Counted from the first letter of the stretch, positions 16,472-25,509 are shown. The stretch: 49,837 nucleotides of DNA from Zoogloea sp. (GCF_028693495.1 NZ_JAQUVG010000012.1:1-49837); one strand, 5' to 3'. Notes: generated by a model not told the origin, from the letters alone. Made by a program: numbers and translations.

Positions 16472-18211
16472 ATGTCTGTAACCCCGGAGCAAACAGCGGA
16501 AGCCCTGCAAGGCATGTTCAAGTTCAGCCAGTCGCTGGCGGAAGGTTTCTTCAATTTCCTCGGCAACCACAACGCCGCGGCCCAGCAGGCCGCCCCGGCG
16601 GCCGGCAACCCCATCCCCCTGCCAGAAGCCGAAGCCCTGGCGCGCCTGCAGCAGGAACTGGCCGAAGCCCACGCCCGTCTGTGGACCACCATGGCCCAGG
16701 CCAAGCCCGGCGAAACGGTCCCGCCCCTGATCACGCCCCAGCCCGGTGACCGCCGCTTCAACGCCCCCGAGTGGTCCTCCAGCCCGTTTTACGACTACAT
16801 CCGCCAGGCCTACCTGCTCAACGCCAGCTACCTGGACAAGCTGGCCGACGCCCTGCCGGTCACGGACGGCCGCAGCAAATCCCGGATGCAATTCCTCACC
16901 CGTCAGTACATCGACGCGATGGCCCCGTCCAACTTTGCGGCCACCAACCCCGAATTCATCCAGACTGCCCTCGCCACCAAGGGTGAGAGCATCACCCAGG
17001 GCATCAAGAACCTGATCGCCGACATGGAGAAGGGCCGCATCTCCATGACCGACGACTCGGCCTTCGAGATCGGCCGCAACCTGGCCACCACGCCGGGCTC
17101 CGTAATCTACGAAAACGAGCTGATCCAGCTGATCCAGTACGCCCCGATGACCGCCAAGGTCTACAAGACCCCGCTCCTCATCGTGCCGCCCTGCATCAAC
17201 AAGTTCTACATCATGGACCTGCAGCCGGCCAACTCGCTGGTGCGCTTCATCGTCGAACAGGGTTTCACCGTCTTCCTCGTTTCCTGGAAAAACGCCAAGG
17301 CCGAACAGGCCCATCTGGGCTGGGACGACTACCTCGAAAAAGGCCCCATCACCGCCCTCCAGGTGGTGCGTGAAGTCACCAAGGTCGCCAAGCCCAACGT
17401 GCTCGGCTTCTGTGTCGGTGGCACCCTCCTGTCGGCCGCGCTGGCCGTCCTGCGCGGCAAGGGCGAAGACCCCGCCGAAAGCCTCACCCTCATGACCACC
17501 CTGCTGGATTTTGCCGACGCCGGCGAAATCGGCTGCCTGGTGGATGAAGCGTCCGTTGCCGCCCGCGAAGCCGCCATCGGCCGGGGAGGGGTGTTTTCCG
17601 GGCGCGAGCTGGCCCAGGTTTTCTCCAGCCTGCGCTCCAACGACCTGATCTGGAACTACGTGGTCGGCAACTACCTCAAGGGCCAGCAGCCTGAGGCCTT
17701 CGACCTGCTCTACTGGAACTCCGACAGCACCAACCTGGCCGGACCCTTCATCGCCTGGTACCTGCGCAACATGTACCTGGAGAACAACCTCCGGGTGCCG
17801 GGCAAGCTCGAGATGCTGGGCGTCAAGGTCGACATGGGCAAGGTAGACCTGCCCGCCTACCTGCTGGCCACCCGCGAAGATCACATCGTTCCCTGGACCA
17901 GCGCCTACCTGGCACGTCAGATCCTCGGTGGCGACACCACCTTCGTGCTGGGGGCCTCCGGCCACATTGCCGGCGCCATCAACCCGGCCTCCAAAAACAA
18001 ACGCAGCTACTGGACCAGTGGTGCCACCGCCGCCGTTCCCGAAGAGTGGCTGGCCAGCGCCGTCGAGCACAAGGGCAGCTGGTGGGTGCACTGGATCGAA
18101 TGGCTCAAGTCCCGCAGCGGCACCCAGGTGAGCGCCCGCAACAAGCCTGGCAACGCCACATACAAGGTCATCGAAGCCGCCCCCGGACGTTATGTAAAGG
18201 AAAGCGCGTAA
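16472..18211 (+). CDS. phaC: Class I poly(3-hydroxyalkanoate) synthase PhaC
   Basis: A 579-residue class I PHA synthase that polymerises (R)-3-hydroxyacyl-CoA. The lipase-like box GFCVGG carries the catalytic Cys at about residue 314; the rest of the triad is Asp470 (TREDHIVPW) and His498 (GASGHIAGAINP), spaced as in the well-known Cupriavidus enzyme. The conserved PPCINKFYIMDLQPANSLVRF and VSWKNAKAEQAHLGWDDY blocks are present. The N-terminal 90 residues are variable and Ala/Gln-rich. The ATG at 16472 follows a strong ribosome site (aaggagagg at about 16459). Two phaB genes follow, but no phaA thiolase is in the window. Confidence 0.97.
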   Translation: MSVTPEQTAEALQGMFKFSQSLAEGFFNFLGNHNAAAQQAAPAAGNPIPLPEAEALARLQQELAEAHARLWTTMAQAKPGETVPPLITPQPGDRRFNAPEWSSSPFYDYIRQAYLLNASYLDKLADALPVTDGRSKSRMQFLTRQYIDAMAPSNFAATNPEFIQTALATKGESITQGIKNLIADMEKGRISMTDDSAFEIGRNLATTPGSVIYENELIQLIQYAPMTAKVYKTPLLIVPPCINKFYIMDLQPANSLVRFIVEQGFTVFLVSWKNAKAEQAHLGWDDYLEKGPITALQVVREVTKVAKPNVLGFCVGGTLLSAALAVLRGKGEDPAESLTLMTTLLDFADAGEIGCLVDEASVAAREAAIGRGGVFSGRELAQVFSSLRSNDLIWNYVVGNYLKGQQPEAFDLLYWNSDSTNLAGPFIAWYLRNMYLENNLRVPGKLEMLGVKVDMGKVDLPAYLLATREDHIVPWTSAYLARQILGGDTTFVLGASGHIAGAINPASKNKRSYWTSGATAAVPEEWLASAVEHKGSWWVHWIEWLKSRSGTQVSARNKPGNATYKVIEAAPGRYVKESA

Positions 18212-18339
18212 ACTACATGGCGCGCCCGGCCACAACGGGCACTTAAAAAAACTAGAAAAACGCACCGTCAGCCAAAAAAAGGGGGAGGTTGAAGGTGTTG
18301 GTGTCACCCCCGAAAAAACTGCACTAGGAGGGAAACAAC

Positions 18340-19080
18340 ATGGCACGTGTAGCACTGGTTACTGGTGGAATGGGGGGACTCGGCGAGTCCATCTGCGTCA
18401 AGCTGGCCGCGCTCGGCTACAAGGTGGTCACCACCCATTCGCCCGGCAACAGCAAGGCCGCCGAATGGCTCCAGACCATGAACAACATGGGTTACGGCTT
18501 CCGGGCCTACCCCTGTGACGTCTCCGATTTCGACTCCTGCAAGGCCTGCGTCGACCAGATCGTCAAAGACATCGGCCCCGTGGATGTGCTGGTCAACAAC
18601 GCCGGCATCACCCGCGACATGACCTTCAAGCGCATGACCAAGGCGGACTGGGACGCCGTCATGAGCACCAACCTCGACAGCGTCTTCAACATGACCAAGC
18701 AGGTCATGGACGGCATGGTCGAGCGCAAATGGGGTCGTGTCATCAACGTTTCTTCGGTCAACGGTATCAAGGGGGCCTTCGGCCAGACCAACTACTCCGC
18801 CGCCAAGGCCGGCATGCATGGCTTCACCAAGGCCCTGGCCCTGGAAGTCGCCCGGCAGGGGGTTACCGTCAACACCATTTCTCCGGGCTACATCGGCACC
18901 AAGATGGTCATGGCCATTCCCCAGGAAGTGCTGGAAAGCAAGATCCTGCCCCACATTCCGGTGAGCCGTCTGGGCAAGCCTGAAGAAATCGCCGGTCTCG
19001 TGGCCTACCTCTCGTCCGAAGAGGCCGCCTTCGTGACCGGCGCCAATATTTCCATCAATGGCGGTCAGCATATGTTCTAA
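18340..19080 (+). CDS. phaB: Acetoacetyl-CoA reductase PhaB (first copy)
   Basis: A 246-residue short-chain dehydrogenase that reduces acetoacetyl-CoA to (R)-3-hydroxybutyryl-CoA for PhaC. It has the nucleotide motif TGGMGGLGE, LVNNAGITRD, and the catalytic Ser in INVSSVNG with Tyr152 and Lys156 in NYSAAKAG. The family-typical SPGYIGTKMV loop and C-terminal SINGGQHMF agree with PhaB. A strong ribosome site (aggaggg) precedes the ATG. The 128-bp gap after phaC holds a possible GC hairpin and A runs but no clear terminator. Confidence 0.95.
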   Translation: MARVALVTGGMGGLGESICVKLAALGYKVVTTHSPGNSKAAEWLQTMNNMGYGFRAYPCDVSDFDSCKACVDQIVKDIGPVDVLVNNAGITRDMTFKRMTKADWDAVMSTNLDSVFNMTKQVMDGMVERKWGRVINVSSVNGIKGAFGQTNYSAAKAGMHGFTKALALEVARQGVTVNTISPGYIGTKMVMAIPQEVLESKILPHIPVSRLGKPEEIAGLVAYLSSEEAAFVTGANISINGGQHMF

Positions 19081-19123
19081 TCGCCTGTTTGTTTTTTTTG
19101 CACCGCAACAAAAGGAAAGTGAA

Positions 19124-19864
19124 ATGACGCAACGCATCGCTCTTGTTACTGGCGCAGTCGGTGGTCTCGGCACTGCAATCTGTAAATCCCTCGCCGCCGC
19201 AGGTGTGCGCGTGGTGGGCAACTTCTTCCCGGGCGATCCCGCCAAGGACGCCTGGGTGGAAGCCCGCAAGGCCGAAGGCCTGGACATCCCCGTGTACGGC
19301 TTTGATGTCTCCGACTACGAGCAGTGCAAGGCGGCTGTCGAGAAGATCGTCGCTGAAGTCGGCCCCATCGACATTCTGGTGAACAATGCCGGCATCACCC
19401 GCGATAAGTTCTTCCCCAAGATGGAAAAGAGCCAGTGGGATGCCGTCATCTCCACCAACCTGAGCAGCCTCTTCAACGTCACCCACACCATCTCCCCCAA
19501 GATGGCTGAGCGTGGCTTTGGCCGCATCATCAACATCTCCTCCGTGAATGGCGTCAAGGGCCAGGCTGGTCAGACCAACTACTCCGCTGCCAAGGCGGGT
19601 GTGATTGGCTTCACCAAGGCCCTGGCTGCCGAGCTGGCCACCAAGGGCGTCACGGTCAACGCCGTCGCCCCGGGCTACATCGGCACCGACATGGTCATGG
19701 CCATCAAGGAAGAGATCCGTAACGCCATCATCGACACCGTGCCCGTCAAGCGTCTTGGCAAGCCGGAAGAGATCGGTGCTGCGGTGGTCTACCTGGCCTC
19801 CGACCTGGCCGGCTACGTGACCGGCGCCACCCTGAACATCAACGGCGGCCTCTACAGCCAGTAA
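19124..19864 (+). CDS. phaB: Acetoacetyl-CoA reductase PhaB (second copy)
   Basis: A second 246-residue PhaB-type reductase 43 bp after the first, with all catalytic elements: TGAVGGLGTA, LVNNAGITRD, INISSVNG, NYSAAKAG and APGYIGTDMV. It is clearly homologous to but well diverged from the first copy, most in residues 30-60 (substrate side) and at the C terminus. The ATG at 19124 follows aaaggaaag; the longer frame from 19058 overlaps the first gene and is rejected. A strong terminator follows, so phaC-phaB-phaB probably form one unit. Confidence 0.95.
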   Translation: MTQRIALVTGAVGGLGTAICKSLAAAGVRVVGNFFPGDPAKDAWVEARKAEGLDIPVYGFDVSDYEQCKAAVEKIVAEVGPIDILVNNAGITRDKFFPKMEKSQWDAVISTNLSSLFNVTHTISPKMAERGFGRIINISSVNGVKGQAGQTNYSAAKAGVIGFTKALAAELATKGVTVNAVAPGYIGTDMVMAIKEEIRNAIIDTVPVKRLGKPEEIGAAVVYLASDLAGYVTGATLNINGGLYSQ

Positions 19865-19892
19865 GCCTTTCCGTCGTTCCAGGTGTCTCCCG

Positions 19893-19916
19893 GCCCCGCC
19901 TCATGGCGGGGCTTTT
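19893..19916 (+). terminator. Rho-independent terminator of the phaCBB unit
   Basis: A perfect 8-bp stem, gccccgcc / ggcggggc, with a tcat loop is followed directly by tttt, 28 bp after the second phaB stop. Confidence 0.85.
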
Positions 19917-20003
19917 CATTGGGGCGGCCGGCAGGACGCACCCGTAAAATCGTCATTGCCGTGTCATCTTTCCGCAAGCCCGGGCGTTTAAAAGACTTTT
20001 TTT

Positions 20004-20021
20004 TGCGCAGCGCAGTATAAT
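20004..20021 (+). promoter_or_regulatory. phaR promoter with overlapping palindromic operator candidate
   Basis: A consensus TATAAT at 20016-20021 lies 40 bp before the phaR ATG. Directly upstream, at 20004-20014, is the palindrome TGCGC-A-GCGCA, placed in the spacer between -35 and -10. PhaR proteins are known to repress their own gene and phasin genes through short GC-containing palindromes (such as CTGC/GCAG half sites), so this is a plausible self-regulation site. The same palindrome was not seen before the phasin gene at 5919. Confidence 0.5.
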
Positions 20022-20061
20022 TCTCCGCGGCGAGCATCGTCGCCGCTTGGAGAAGAGACCG

Positions 20062-20670
20062 ATGGCAGACCAGATTCGCCTGATAAAAAAATACCCCAAC
20101 CGCCGCCTGTACGACACCCAGACCAGCTCCTACATCACCCTTGCGGACGTCAAGGCCCTTGTGCTTGAAAGTGGCAACTTCCAGGTCGTGGACGCCAAGA
20201 CCGGTGAAGAACTCACCCGCAACATCCTTCTCCAGATCATCCTCGAGGAAGAAGCCGGGGGTGCCCCCATGTTCACCAGTGAACTGCTGTCCCAGATGAT
20301 CCGCTTCTATGGCAATGCCATGCAGGGGATGATGGGCAAGTACCTGGAAAGCAACATCAGGGCCTTCACCGACATGCAGGCCAAAATGCAGGACCAGGTC
20401 CGCTCCGTGTACGGTGACAACCCCGCCGTCAATCAGGACCTCTGGGCCCAGTTCCTCAACTTCCAGGGGCCGGCCATGCAAAGCATGATGGGCGCCTACA
20501 TGGAACAGTCCAAGAAGATGTATTCCCAGATGCAGGAACAGCTCGACAGCCAGACCCGCAACATCTTCTCCGGCTTCCCGTTTCCAGGTTTCCCGCCCCC
20601 GGGTTTTACCGGTGAGCCGCGGGATCCCGACACCCCCGAAGCCGAGCCGCCGGTCGCGCCTCACAAATAA
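20062..20670 (+). CDS. phaR: Polyhydroxyalkanoate synthesis repressor PhaR
   Basis: A 202-residue PhaR. The N-terminal PHB/PHA accumulation regulator DNA-binding domain is nearly canonical ([29 protein letters not shown]), followed by the PHB_acc domain ([29 protein letters not shown]). The rest is Met/Gln-rich helix and a Pro/Phe-rich tail ([11 protein letters not shown]). PhaR binds both DNA and nascent granules and thus couples phasin expression to polymer. The ATG at 20062 follows ggagaagag; MEKRP at 20047 is an alternative start without a spaced ribosome site. Confidence 0.96.
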   Translation: MADQIRLIKKYPNRRLYDTQTSSYITLADVKALVLESGNFQVVDAKTGEELTRNILLQIILEEEAGGAPMFTSELLSQMIRFYGNAMQGMMGKYLESNIRAFTDMQAKMQDQVRSVYGDNPAVNQDLWAQFLNFQGPAMQSMMGAYMEQSKKMYSQMQEQLDSQTRNIFSGFPFPGFPPPGFTGEPRDPDTPEAEPPVAPHK

Positions 20671-20676
20671 AGCCCG

Positions 20677-20700
20677 GGCCGCGCAATCGTCGCGGCCTTT
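20677..20700 (+). terminator. Rho-independent terminator after phaR
   Basis: A perfect 7-bp GC stem, ggccgcg / cgcggcc, with a 7-base loop is followed by ttt, starting 6 bp after the phaR stop. Confidence 0.65.
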
Positions 20701-20729
20701 GCACTTATTCCCCAAAGGTTTTTCTGCCC

Positions 20730-22058
20730 ATGAGCCAAGCCAAAACTGCGGCCGCCCCGAAGGTCGGATTCGTCAGCCTCGGGTGCCCCAAGGCCCTCGT
20801 CGATTCCGAAAACATCCTTACCCGCCTGCGTGCCGAAGGCTACGAAATCTCCCCCTCCTACGAAGGGTCCGATCTCGTGGTCATCAACACCTGCGGCTTC
20901 ATCGACTCCGCCGTCGAAGAATCCCTCGATGCCATCGGCGAAGCCCTCGCCGAAAACGGCAAGGTCATCGTCACCGGCTGTCTGGGTGCCAAGGACGACG
21001 TGGTCATGGCCGCCCATCCCCAGGTGCTCGCCGTCACCGGTCCCCATGCCACTGAAGAAGTGATGCACGAGGTGCACAAGCACCTGCCCAAGCCCCACGA
21101 CCCCTTCATCGACCTGATCCCGCCCCAGGGCATCAAGCTCACCCCCGACCACTACGCCTACCTCAAGATTTCCGAAGGCTGCAACCACCGTTGCACCTTC
21201 TGCATCATCCCCTCCATGCGCGGCGACCTGGTCAGCCGGCCCATCGGCGACGTGATGCGCGAAGCCGAAAACCTGGTCAAGGCCGGCGTCAAGGAGCTGC
21301 TGGTCGTCTCCCAGGACACCTCCGCCTACGGCGTGGATACCAAGTACCGCACCGGCTTCTGGGGCGGCAAGCCCATGCGCACCAAGCTCTACGACCTGTG
21401 CAACGCCCTTGGCGATCTGGGCGTGTGGGTCCGCCTGCACTACGTCTATCCCTACCCGAGCGTGGACGACATCATCCCGCTGATGGCCGAAGGCAAGATC
21501 CTGCCTTACCTCGACGTACCCTTCCAGCACGCCAGCCCGCGCATCCTCAAGGCCATGAAGCGCCCGGCCAGCGCCGAAAACACCCTCGAGCGGGTCCGCC
21601 GCTGGCGCGACATCTGCCCCGACCTCACCATCCGCTCCACCTTCATCACCGGCTTCCCCGGCGAAACCGAAGAAGATTTCGAGCAGCTCCTCCAGTTCCT
21701 TGAAGAAGCCAAGCTCGACCGGGTGGGCGCCTTTGCCTACTCGCCGGTCGAAGGGGCCGCGGCCAACGAACTCCCCGGCGCCGTGCCCGAAGAGATCCGC
21801 GAAGAGCGGCGCATCCAGCTCATGGAATTCCAGGAAGACATCTCCACCGAACGCCTCGAGCGTCTCATCGGCCGCGAGATGACCGTGCTGGTGGACGAGA
21901 TCGACGAAGAAGGCGCCCTGGCCCGTTCCCCGGGGGACGCCCCCGACATCGACGGCCTGGTCATCATCCCCGCCGGCGATCAGCTCGAACCCGGCGAATT
22001 CGCCCGCGTCCGCATCACCGACTGCGACGTGCACGACCTCTACGCCGAACCCATCTGA
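20730..22058 (+). CDS. rimO: Ribosomal protein uS12 methylthiotransferase RimO
   Basis: A 442-residue radical-SAM enzyme that adds a methylthio group to an Asp of ribosomal protein S12. The N-terminal UPF0004 domain carries the auxiliary cluster cysteines ([25 protein letters not shown]). The radical SAM motif is CNHRCTFC in [26 protein letters not shown]-terminal TRAM domain ([10 protein letters not shown] ... [17 protein letters not shown]) binds the substrate. The RimO-specific [12 protein letters not shown] signature separates it from MiaB. Confidence 0.97.
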   Translation: MSQAKTAAAPKVGFVSLGCPKALVDSENILTRLRAEGYEISPSYEGSDLVVINTCGFIDSAVEESLDAIGEALAENGKVIVTGCLGAKDDVVMAAHPQVLAVTGPHATEEVMHEVHKHLPKPHDPFIDLIPPQGIKLTPDHYAYLKISEGCNHRCTFCIIPSMRGDLVSRPIGDVMREAENLVKAGVKELLVVSQDTSAYGVDTKYRTGFWGGKPMRTKLYDLCNALGDLGVWVRLHYVYPYPSVDDIIPLMAEGKILPYLDVPFQHASPRILKAMKRPASAENTLERVRRWRDICPDLTIRSTFITGFPGETEEDFEQLLQFLEEAKLDRVGAFAYSPVEGAAANELPGAVPEEIREERRIQLMEFQEDISTERLERLIGREMTVLVDEIDEEGALARSPGDAPDIDGLVIIPAGDQLEPGEFARVRITDCDVHDLYAEPI

Positions 22059-22075
22059 TCCGCGCGGGGCTCCCC

Positions 22076-22984
22076 ATGAAGCGCACCCCCCGCATCGGCA
22101 TCGCCCTTGGCTCCGGCTCCGCCCGGGGGTGGGCGCACATCGGCGTGTTGCGGGCGCTGGCGCGGGAGGGGATCGAGCCCCAGATCATCACCGGCTGCTC
22201 CATCGGCGCTTTTGTGGGCGCAGTGGCTGCAGCCGGGGAGGTGGACAAGCTCGGCAGCTGGGTTGAAACCCTCGGCTGGCAGGACGTGGTCGGCCTGATG
22301 GACATGGGCCTGCGCGGTGGCCTGCTCAAGGGCGATAAACTGATGGCCTTCTTCGAGCGCCAGTTTGTGGACCGGGACTTCACCGCCCTGGTGCACCCCT
22401 TCGGCTGCGTCGCCACCGATCTCCACAACGGTCACGAAGTCTGGCTGCGGGAAGGCAGCATCTCCGCCGCGGTCCGCGCCTCCATCGCGCTGCCTGGCCT
22501 CCTCGCCCCGGTCTGGCAGGAGGGCCGCCTGCTGGTGGATGGCGCCCTCGTCAATCCGGTGCCGGTGTCGCTGGCCCGGGCCATGGGGGCCGACCTGGTG
22601 ATTGCCGTCGAGCTCAACTCCGATGTGGTCGGCTGGGCTGCCCGCAACGGCGCGGACACCGAGCCCGCGCCCCCCGCCGAACCCGGCTGGCCGCAAAAAC
22701 TCCTCTCCCGCCTGGCCCGCAACGGCCGCAGCCCGGGAGAAGGGGAGGGCAGGAGCGCGCCGGTCGAGCCCCTGCCTTCCATGCTCAGCGTGATGCAGAA
22801 CAGCATCGCCATCATGTCCGTCCGCATTGCCCGCAGCCGCCTCGCCGGCGAACCGGCGGATGTACTCATCTCTCCCCGTCTGGCCCAGCTCGGCCTGATG
22901 GACTACCACCGGGGCGCCGAAGCCATCGCCGAAGGTGAAGCCGCCGTACAGGCGGCCCTTCCCGCCCTCCGCCGACTCCTCTGA
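22076..22984 (+). CDS. Patatin-like phospholipase (RssA/NTE-type)
   Basis: A 302-residue patatin-domain protein. The oxyanion motif is GSGSARGWAHIGVLRAL, the nucleophile is Ser42 in GCSIG, and the dyad Asp is about residue 155 in VDGALVNPVPV. Family members hydrolyse phospholipids or lysophospholipids. A glycine/serine/proline-rich insertion at about residues 195-235 is likely a flexible loop. It begins 17 bp after rimO and is followed after 28 bp by the FAD-linked dehydrogenase gene, so these may be one transcript. The physiological substrate is unknown. Confidence 0.9.
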   Translation: MKRTPRIGIALGSGSARGWAHIGVLRALAREGIEPQIITGCSIGAFVGAVAAAGEVDKLGSWVETLGWQDVVGLMDMGLRGGLLKGDKLMAFFERQFVDRDFTALVHPFGCVATDLHNGHEVWLREGSISAAVRASIALPGLLAPVWQEGRLLVDGALVNPVPVSLARAMGADLVIAVELNSDVVGWAARNGADTEPAPPAEPGWPQKLLSRLARNGRSPGEGEGRSAPVEPLPSMLSVMQNSIAIMSVRIARSRLAGEPADVLISPRLAQLGLMDYHRGAEAIAEGEAAVQAALPALRRLL

Positions 22985-23012
22985 GGCCGGATCCGTCCGG
23001 CCGGAGCGCCCC

Positions 23013-24419
23013 ATGACCGCCTTCCTCGACACCCTGCGCGCCCTCGTCGGCGCAGCCCACTGCCTTACCGACCCCGCCGACACCGCCCCTTACCTCACCG
23101 ACTGGCGGGGGCGCTACCGCGGGCGGGCGAGGGCGGTCGTGCTGCCCGGCACGGCGGAGCAGGTGGCCGCCGTGGTGCGGGCCTGTGTCGCGGCCCGCTG
23201 TGCCATCGTGCCCCAGGGCGGCAACACCGGCCTGTGCGGCGGCGCCACTCCGCGGGCCGACGAAGGGGACTGCATCGTCCTCAACCTGTCCCGCCTGCGC
23301 CAGATCCGCCGCGTCGATGCCGCCAATAACGCCATCACGGTGGAGGCCGGCCTGACCCTGGCCGAAGTCCAGGCCGCCGCCCTGGCGGTGGACCGCCTCT
23401 TTCCCCTTTCCCTCGCCAGCGAAGGCTCCTGTGAAGTGGGCGGGGTGGTCTCCACCAATGCCGGCGGGGTCCAGGTGCTGCGCTACGGCAACACCCGCGA
23501 GCTGCTCCTCGGGCTCGAAGTGGTCCTGCCCGACGGCGCACTCTGGAACGGCCTGCGCGCCCTGCGCAAGGACAACACCGGCTACGATCTCAAGCACCTT
23601 TTCATCGGCGCCGAAGGCACCCTCGGCATCGTCACCGCCGCCAGCTTCAAGCTCTTTCCCCGTCCCCGCACGGTGGTCACCGCCTGGCTTGGGGTGGCCA
23701 GCCCCGCCGCCGCGGTGGCCCTGCTGTCGCGCCTGCGGGGCGTGGCGGGTGACCGGGTCACCGCCTTCGAGCTCATCAGCCGGCCGGCCCTTGAGCTGGT
23801 CCTCCAGCACATTCCCGGCGCCCGCGACCCGCTGGCCGCCCCCCAGCCCTGGTACGTCCTGGTCGAGCTCAGCGATACCCTGACCATCGACCTGGCCGGC
23901 ATCCTCGAAGCCGAACTCGCCGCCGCCCTGGCCGATGGCCAGGTGGCAGATGGCACCGTCGCCGCCAGCCAAACCCAGGCCGCCGCCCTGTGGTCCCTGC
24001 GGGAGAACATCTCCGAAGCCCAGAAGCGCGAAGGCGTCAGCATCAAGCACGACATCTCCGTGCCGGTCAGCGCCATCCCTGAATTTCTCGACAGGGCAGG
24101 GGCCGCCCTCGAAAGCGCCTACCCGGGGGTGCGCATCATTGCCTTCGGCCACCTGGGCGACGGCAACCTGCACTACAACCTGTCCCGCCCCCAGCATGGC
24201 GAAAACGCCGCCTTCATCGCCCGTACCCCCGAGGTCGGCCAGATCGTCCACGACCAGGTGCACGCCCTCGAAGGCTCGATTTCTGCCGAACATGGCATTG
24301 GCCAGCTCAAGCGCAGCGTGCTTCCCCGCTACAAATCCCCCCTCGAACTGGCCCTGATGGGCCAGATCAAGACCAGCCTCGATCCCCACGGGCTGTTCAA
24401 TCCGGGCAAGGTTTTATAG
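23013..24419 (+). CDS. FAD-linked D-2-hydroxyacid dehydrogenase (GlcD/DLD family)
   Basis: A 468-residue FAD_binding_4 / FAD-oxidase_C protein. The FAD-binding part has PQGGNTGLCGGATP and GEL-like LASEGSCEVGGVVSTNAGGVQVLRYGNTRELLLGLEVVLPDG and GAEGTLGIVT. The C-terminal half has FGHLGDGNLHYNL and SAEHGIGQLKR, which hold metal/substrate histidines, ending in HGLFNPGKVL. Candidate substrates are D-lactate, glycolate or D-2-hydroxyglutarate; sequence alone does not decide. No iron-sulfur partner gene is adjacent. The ATG at 23013 is chosen because the conserved N terminus begins there; the longer frame overlaps the patatin gene. Confidence 0.92.
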   Translation: MTAFLDTLRALVGAAHCLTDPADTAPYLTDWRGRYRGRARAVVLPGTAEQVAAVVRACVAARCAIVPQGGNTGLCGGATPRADEGDCIVLNLSRLRQIRRVDAANNAITVEAGLTLAEVQAAALAVDRLFPLSLASEGSCEVGGVVSTNAGGVQVLRYGNTRELLLGLEVVLPDGALWNGLRALRKDNTGYDLKHLFIGAEGTLGIVTAASFKLFPRPRTVVTAWLGVASPAAAVALLSRLRGVAGDRVTAFELISRPALELVLQHIPGARDPLAAPQPWYVLVELSDTLTIDLAGILEAELAAALADGQVADGTVAASQTQAAALWSLRENISEAQKREGVSIKHDISVPVSAIPEFLDRAGAALESAYPGVRIIAFGHLGDGNLHYNLSRPQHGENAAFIARTPEVGQIVHDQVHALEGSISAEHGIGQLKRSVLPRYKSPLELALMGQIKTSLDPHGLFNPGKVL

Positions 24420-24420
24420 C

Positions 24421-24481
24421 GGTGTCGGCCAGAGGCCGTGCTCCGCGGGTGTCGGATTTTTTTACAGCGCCGCTTTTTTAC
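24421..24481 (+). promoter_or_regulatory. Paired direct repeats upstream of the sigma-54 promoter
   Basis: GGTGTCGG occurs at 24421-24428 and 24448-24455, and TTTTTTAC at 24458-24465 and 24474-24481. They lie about 50-110 bp upstream of the -24 box, the usual distance for binding sites of sigma-54 activators. Their role as activator sites is inference. Confidence 0.3.
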
Positions 24482-24529
24482 CGTCTAAGGGAAGAGTCAA
24501 GGTTTTGATAAATAAGGGAATGTTGTTTT

Positions 24530-24545
24530 TGGCACATTACCTGCT
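24530..24545 (+). promoter_or_regulatory. Sigma-54 (-24/-12) promoter of the PEP-CTERM gene
   Basis: TGGCAC-attac-CTGCT matches the sigma-54 consensus TGGCAC-N5-TTGCW with one mismatch and exact GG-to-GC spacing. It lies about 98 bp before the ATG at 24643. PEP-CTERM genes of floc-forming Zoogloea-type bacteria are reported to be under RpoN with the PrsK/PrsR two-component system, so this fits the family. Confidence 0.75.
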
Positions 24546-24642
24546 TTAAGCTTCGGGTCAGTAAGTCCTAACACTTTTGAGGCAGTTTCAGGCGCCGTGC
24601 CTGAGCTGCCTGAATCCCCTCAGATCTTCACGGAGAACTTCA

Positions 24643-25407
24643 ATGAAGAAACTCGTCAAGTTTGCTGCTGTTGCCGCCCTGGCCACCGCCAGCACCGTTG
24701 CTTCCGCTGCCGCGACCTACCTCAGCACCGCCCCCAACCTGACCGGCCGTGTCATCGCCACCAACTTTGCCGACCTCAATGGCAGCTTCAATCTTCAGCT
24801 GCTGGATCTGCAGGGCCTCGTCACCGTCAACGTTCCGGGCGCAGGTGAAAACTTCATCGTCTCCGCGGGCGGCAAGCTGGAACTCGACTTCTACGAGAAC
24901 GTTCCTGGTTACGAATTGACCATCGGCCCGGTGGGTCTGACCCCCCTCTTCACGGGTGCCCTGGCAGCCAGCGGCCTGACCCAAGGCGTCTACAACGTTC
25001 CCTTTGTCGCTGGCGTTGCCGGTGGCAATGATGGTGCTGGCCTGCCGGTGGGCTTTACCCTTGACTACAATGGCGCCACCACCCCGGGGGTTCTGGCCCT
25101 GATCAATGCCCTGCTCGGCACCTCCTTCAGCGGCCTGGATGGCGCAGGCTCCCTCACCGTGAGCGGCTCCCTGTTCTCCGATGGCGCCCAGCTGAGCATC
25201 ACCGAAAGCAACTTGACCTGGGCTGGTTTCGAGTCCGTTCTGGCTGTTGCGGATGCTCGCTACGGTGCGCCCACCCCCAACTACCTGGATGCCAACTTCC
25301 GCCTGACCGGCGCCCAGGTTGCCGTGGTGCCCGAGCCCGCCTCCATGGCCCTCGTGGGCCTGGGCCTGATGGGTCTGGCCGCTGTCCGTCGTCGCAAGTC
25401 TGCCTAA
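24643..25407 (+). CDS. PEP-CTERM sorting domain protein
   Basis: A 254-residue secreted protein. The signal peptide is MKKLVKFAAVAALATASTVASA. The mature part is rich in Gly, Ala, Leu and Thr, contains no cysteine, and looks like a beta-rich extracellular domain. It ends in a textbook sorting signal: VPEPASMALVGLGLMGLAAV followed by RRRKSA, that is, the PEP motif, a membrane helix and a basic tail recognised and cleaved by exosortase (EpsH/XrtA). No exosortase is in this window. The ATG at 24643 has ggag about 8-10 bases upstream. The adjacent polysaccharide locus suggests a matrix or floc role, which is inference. Confidence 0.93.
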   Translation: MKKLVKFAAVAALATASTVASAAATYLSTAPNLTGRVIATNFADLNGSFNLQLLDLQGLVTVNVPGAGENFIVSAGGKLELDFYENVPGYELTIGPVGLTPLFTGALAASGLTQGVYNVPFVAGVAGGNDGAGLPVGFTLDYNGATTPGVLALINALLGTSFSGLDGAGSLTVSGSLFSDGAQLSITESNLTWAGFESVLAVADARYGAPTPNYLDANFRLTGAQVAVVPEPASMALVGLGLMGLAAVRRRKSA

Positions 25408-25430
25408 GCAGACTGGCTTCACGCAGCACC

Positions 25431-25456
25431 CAAACGGCGGCGCAAGCCGCCGTTTG
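25431..25456 (+). terminator. Hairpin after the PEP-CTERM gene
   Basis: A perfect 10-bp stem, caaacggcgg / ccgccgtttg, encloses a 6-base loop starting 24 bp after the stop codon. The A/T ends of the stem serve in place of a longer T run. Confidence 0.75.
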
Positions 25457-25509
25457 CATTGCAGGGCCCGCGCTCACCCGTAAAACCCTTAAAAAGTCTT
25501 GAAAGAGGG

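Noticed and set aside
16451..18355. 634-residue minus-strand open frame opposite phaC
   Set aside because: Composition (Gly, Val, Asp, His rich without hydrophobic pattern) and complete overlap with the well-supported phaC show it to be an antisense artefact.
20661..24389. Long minus-strand frames opposite rimO, the patatin-like gene and the FAD dehydrogenase
   Set aside because: All are third-position GC shadows of strongly supported plus-strand genes.
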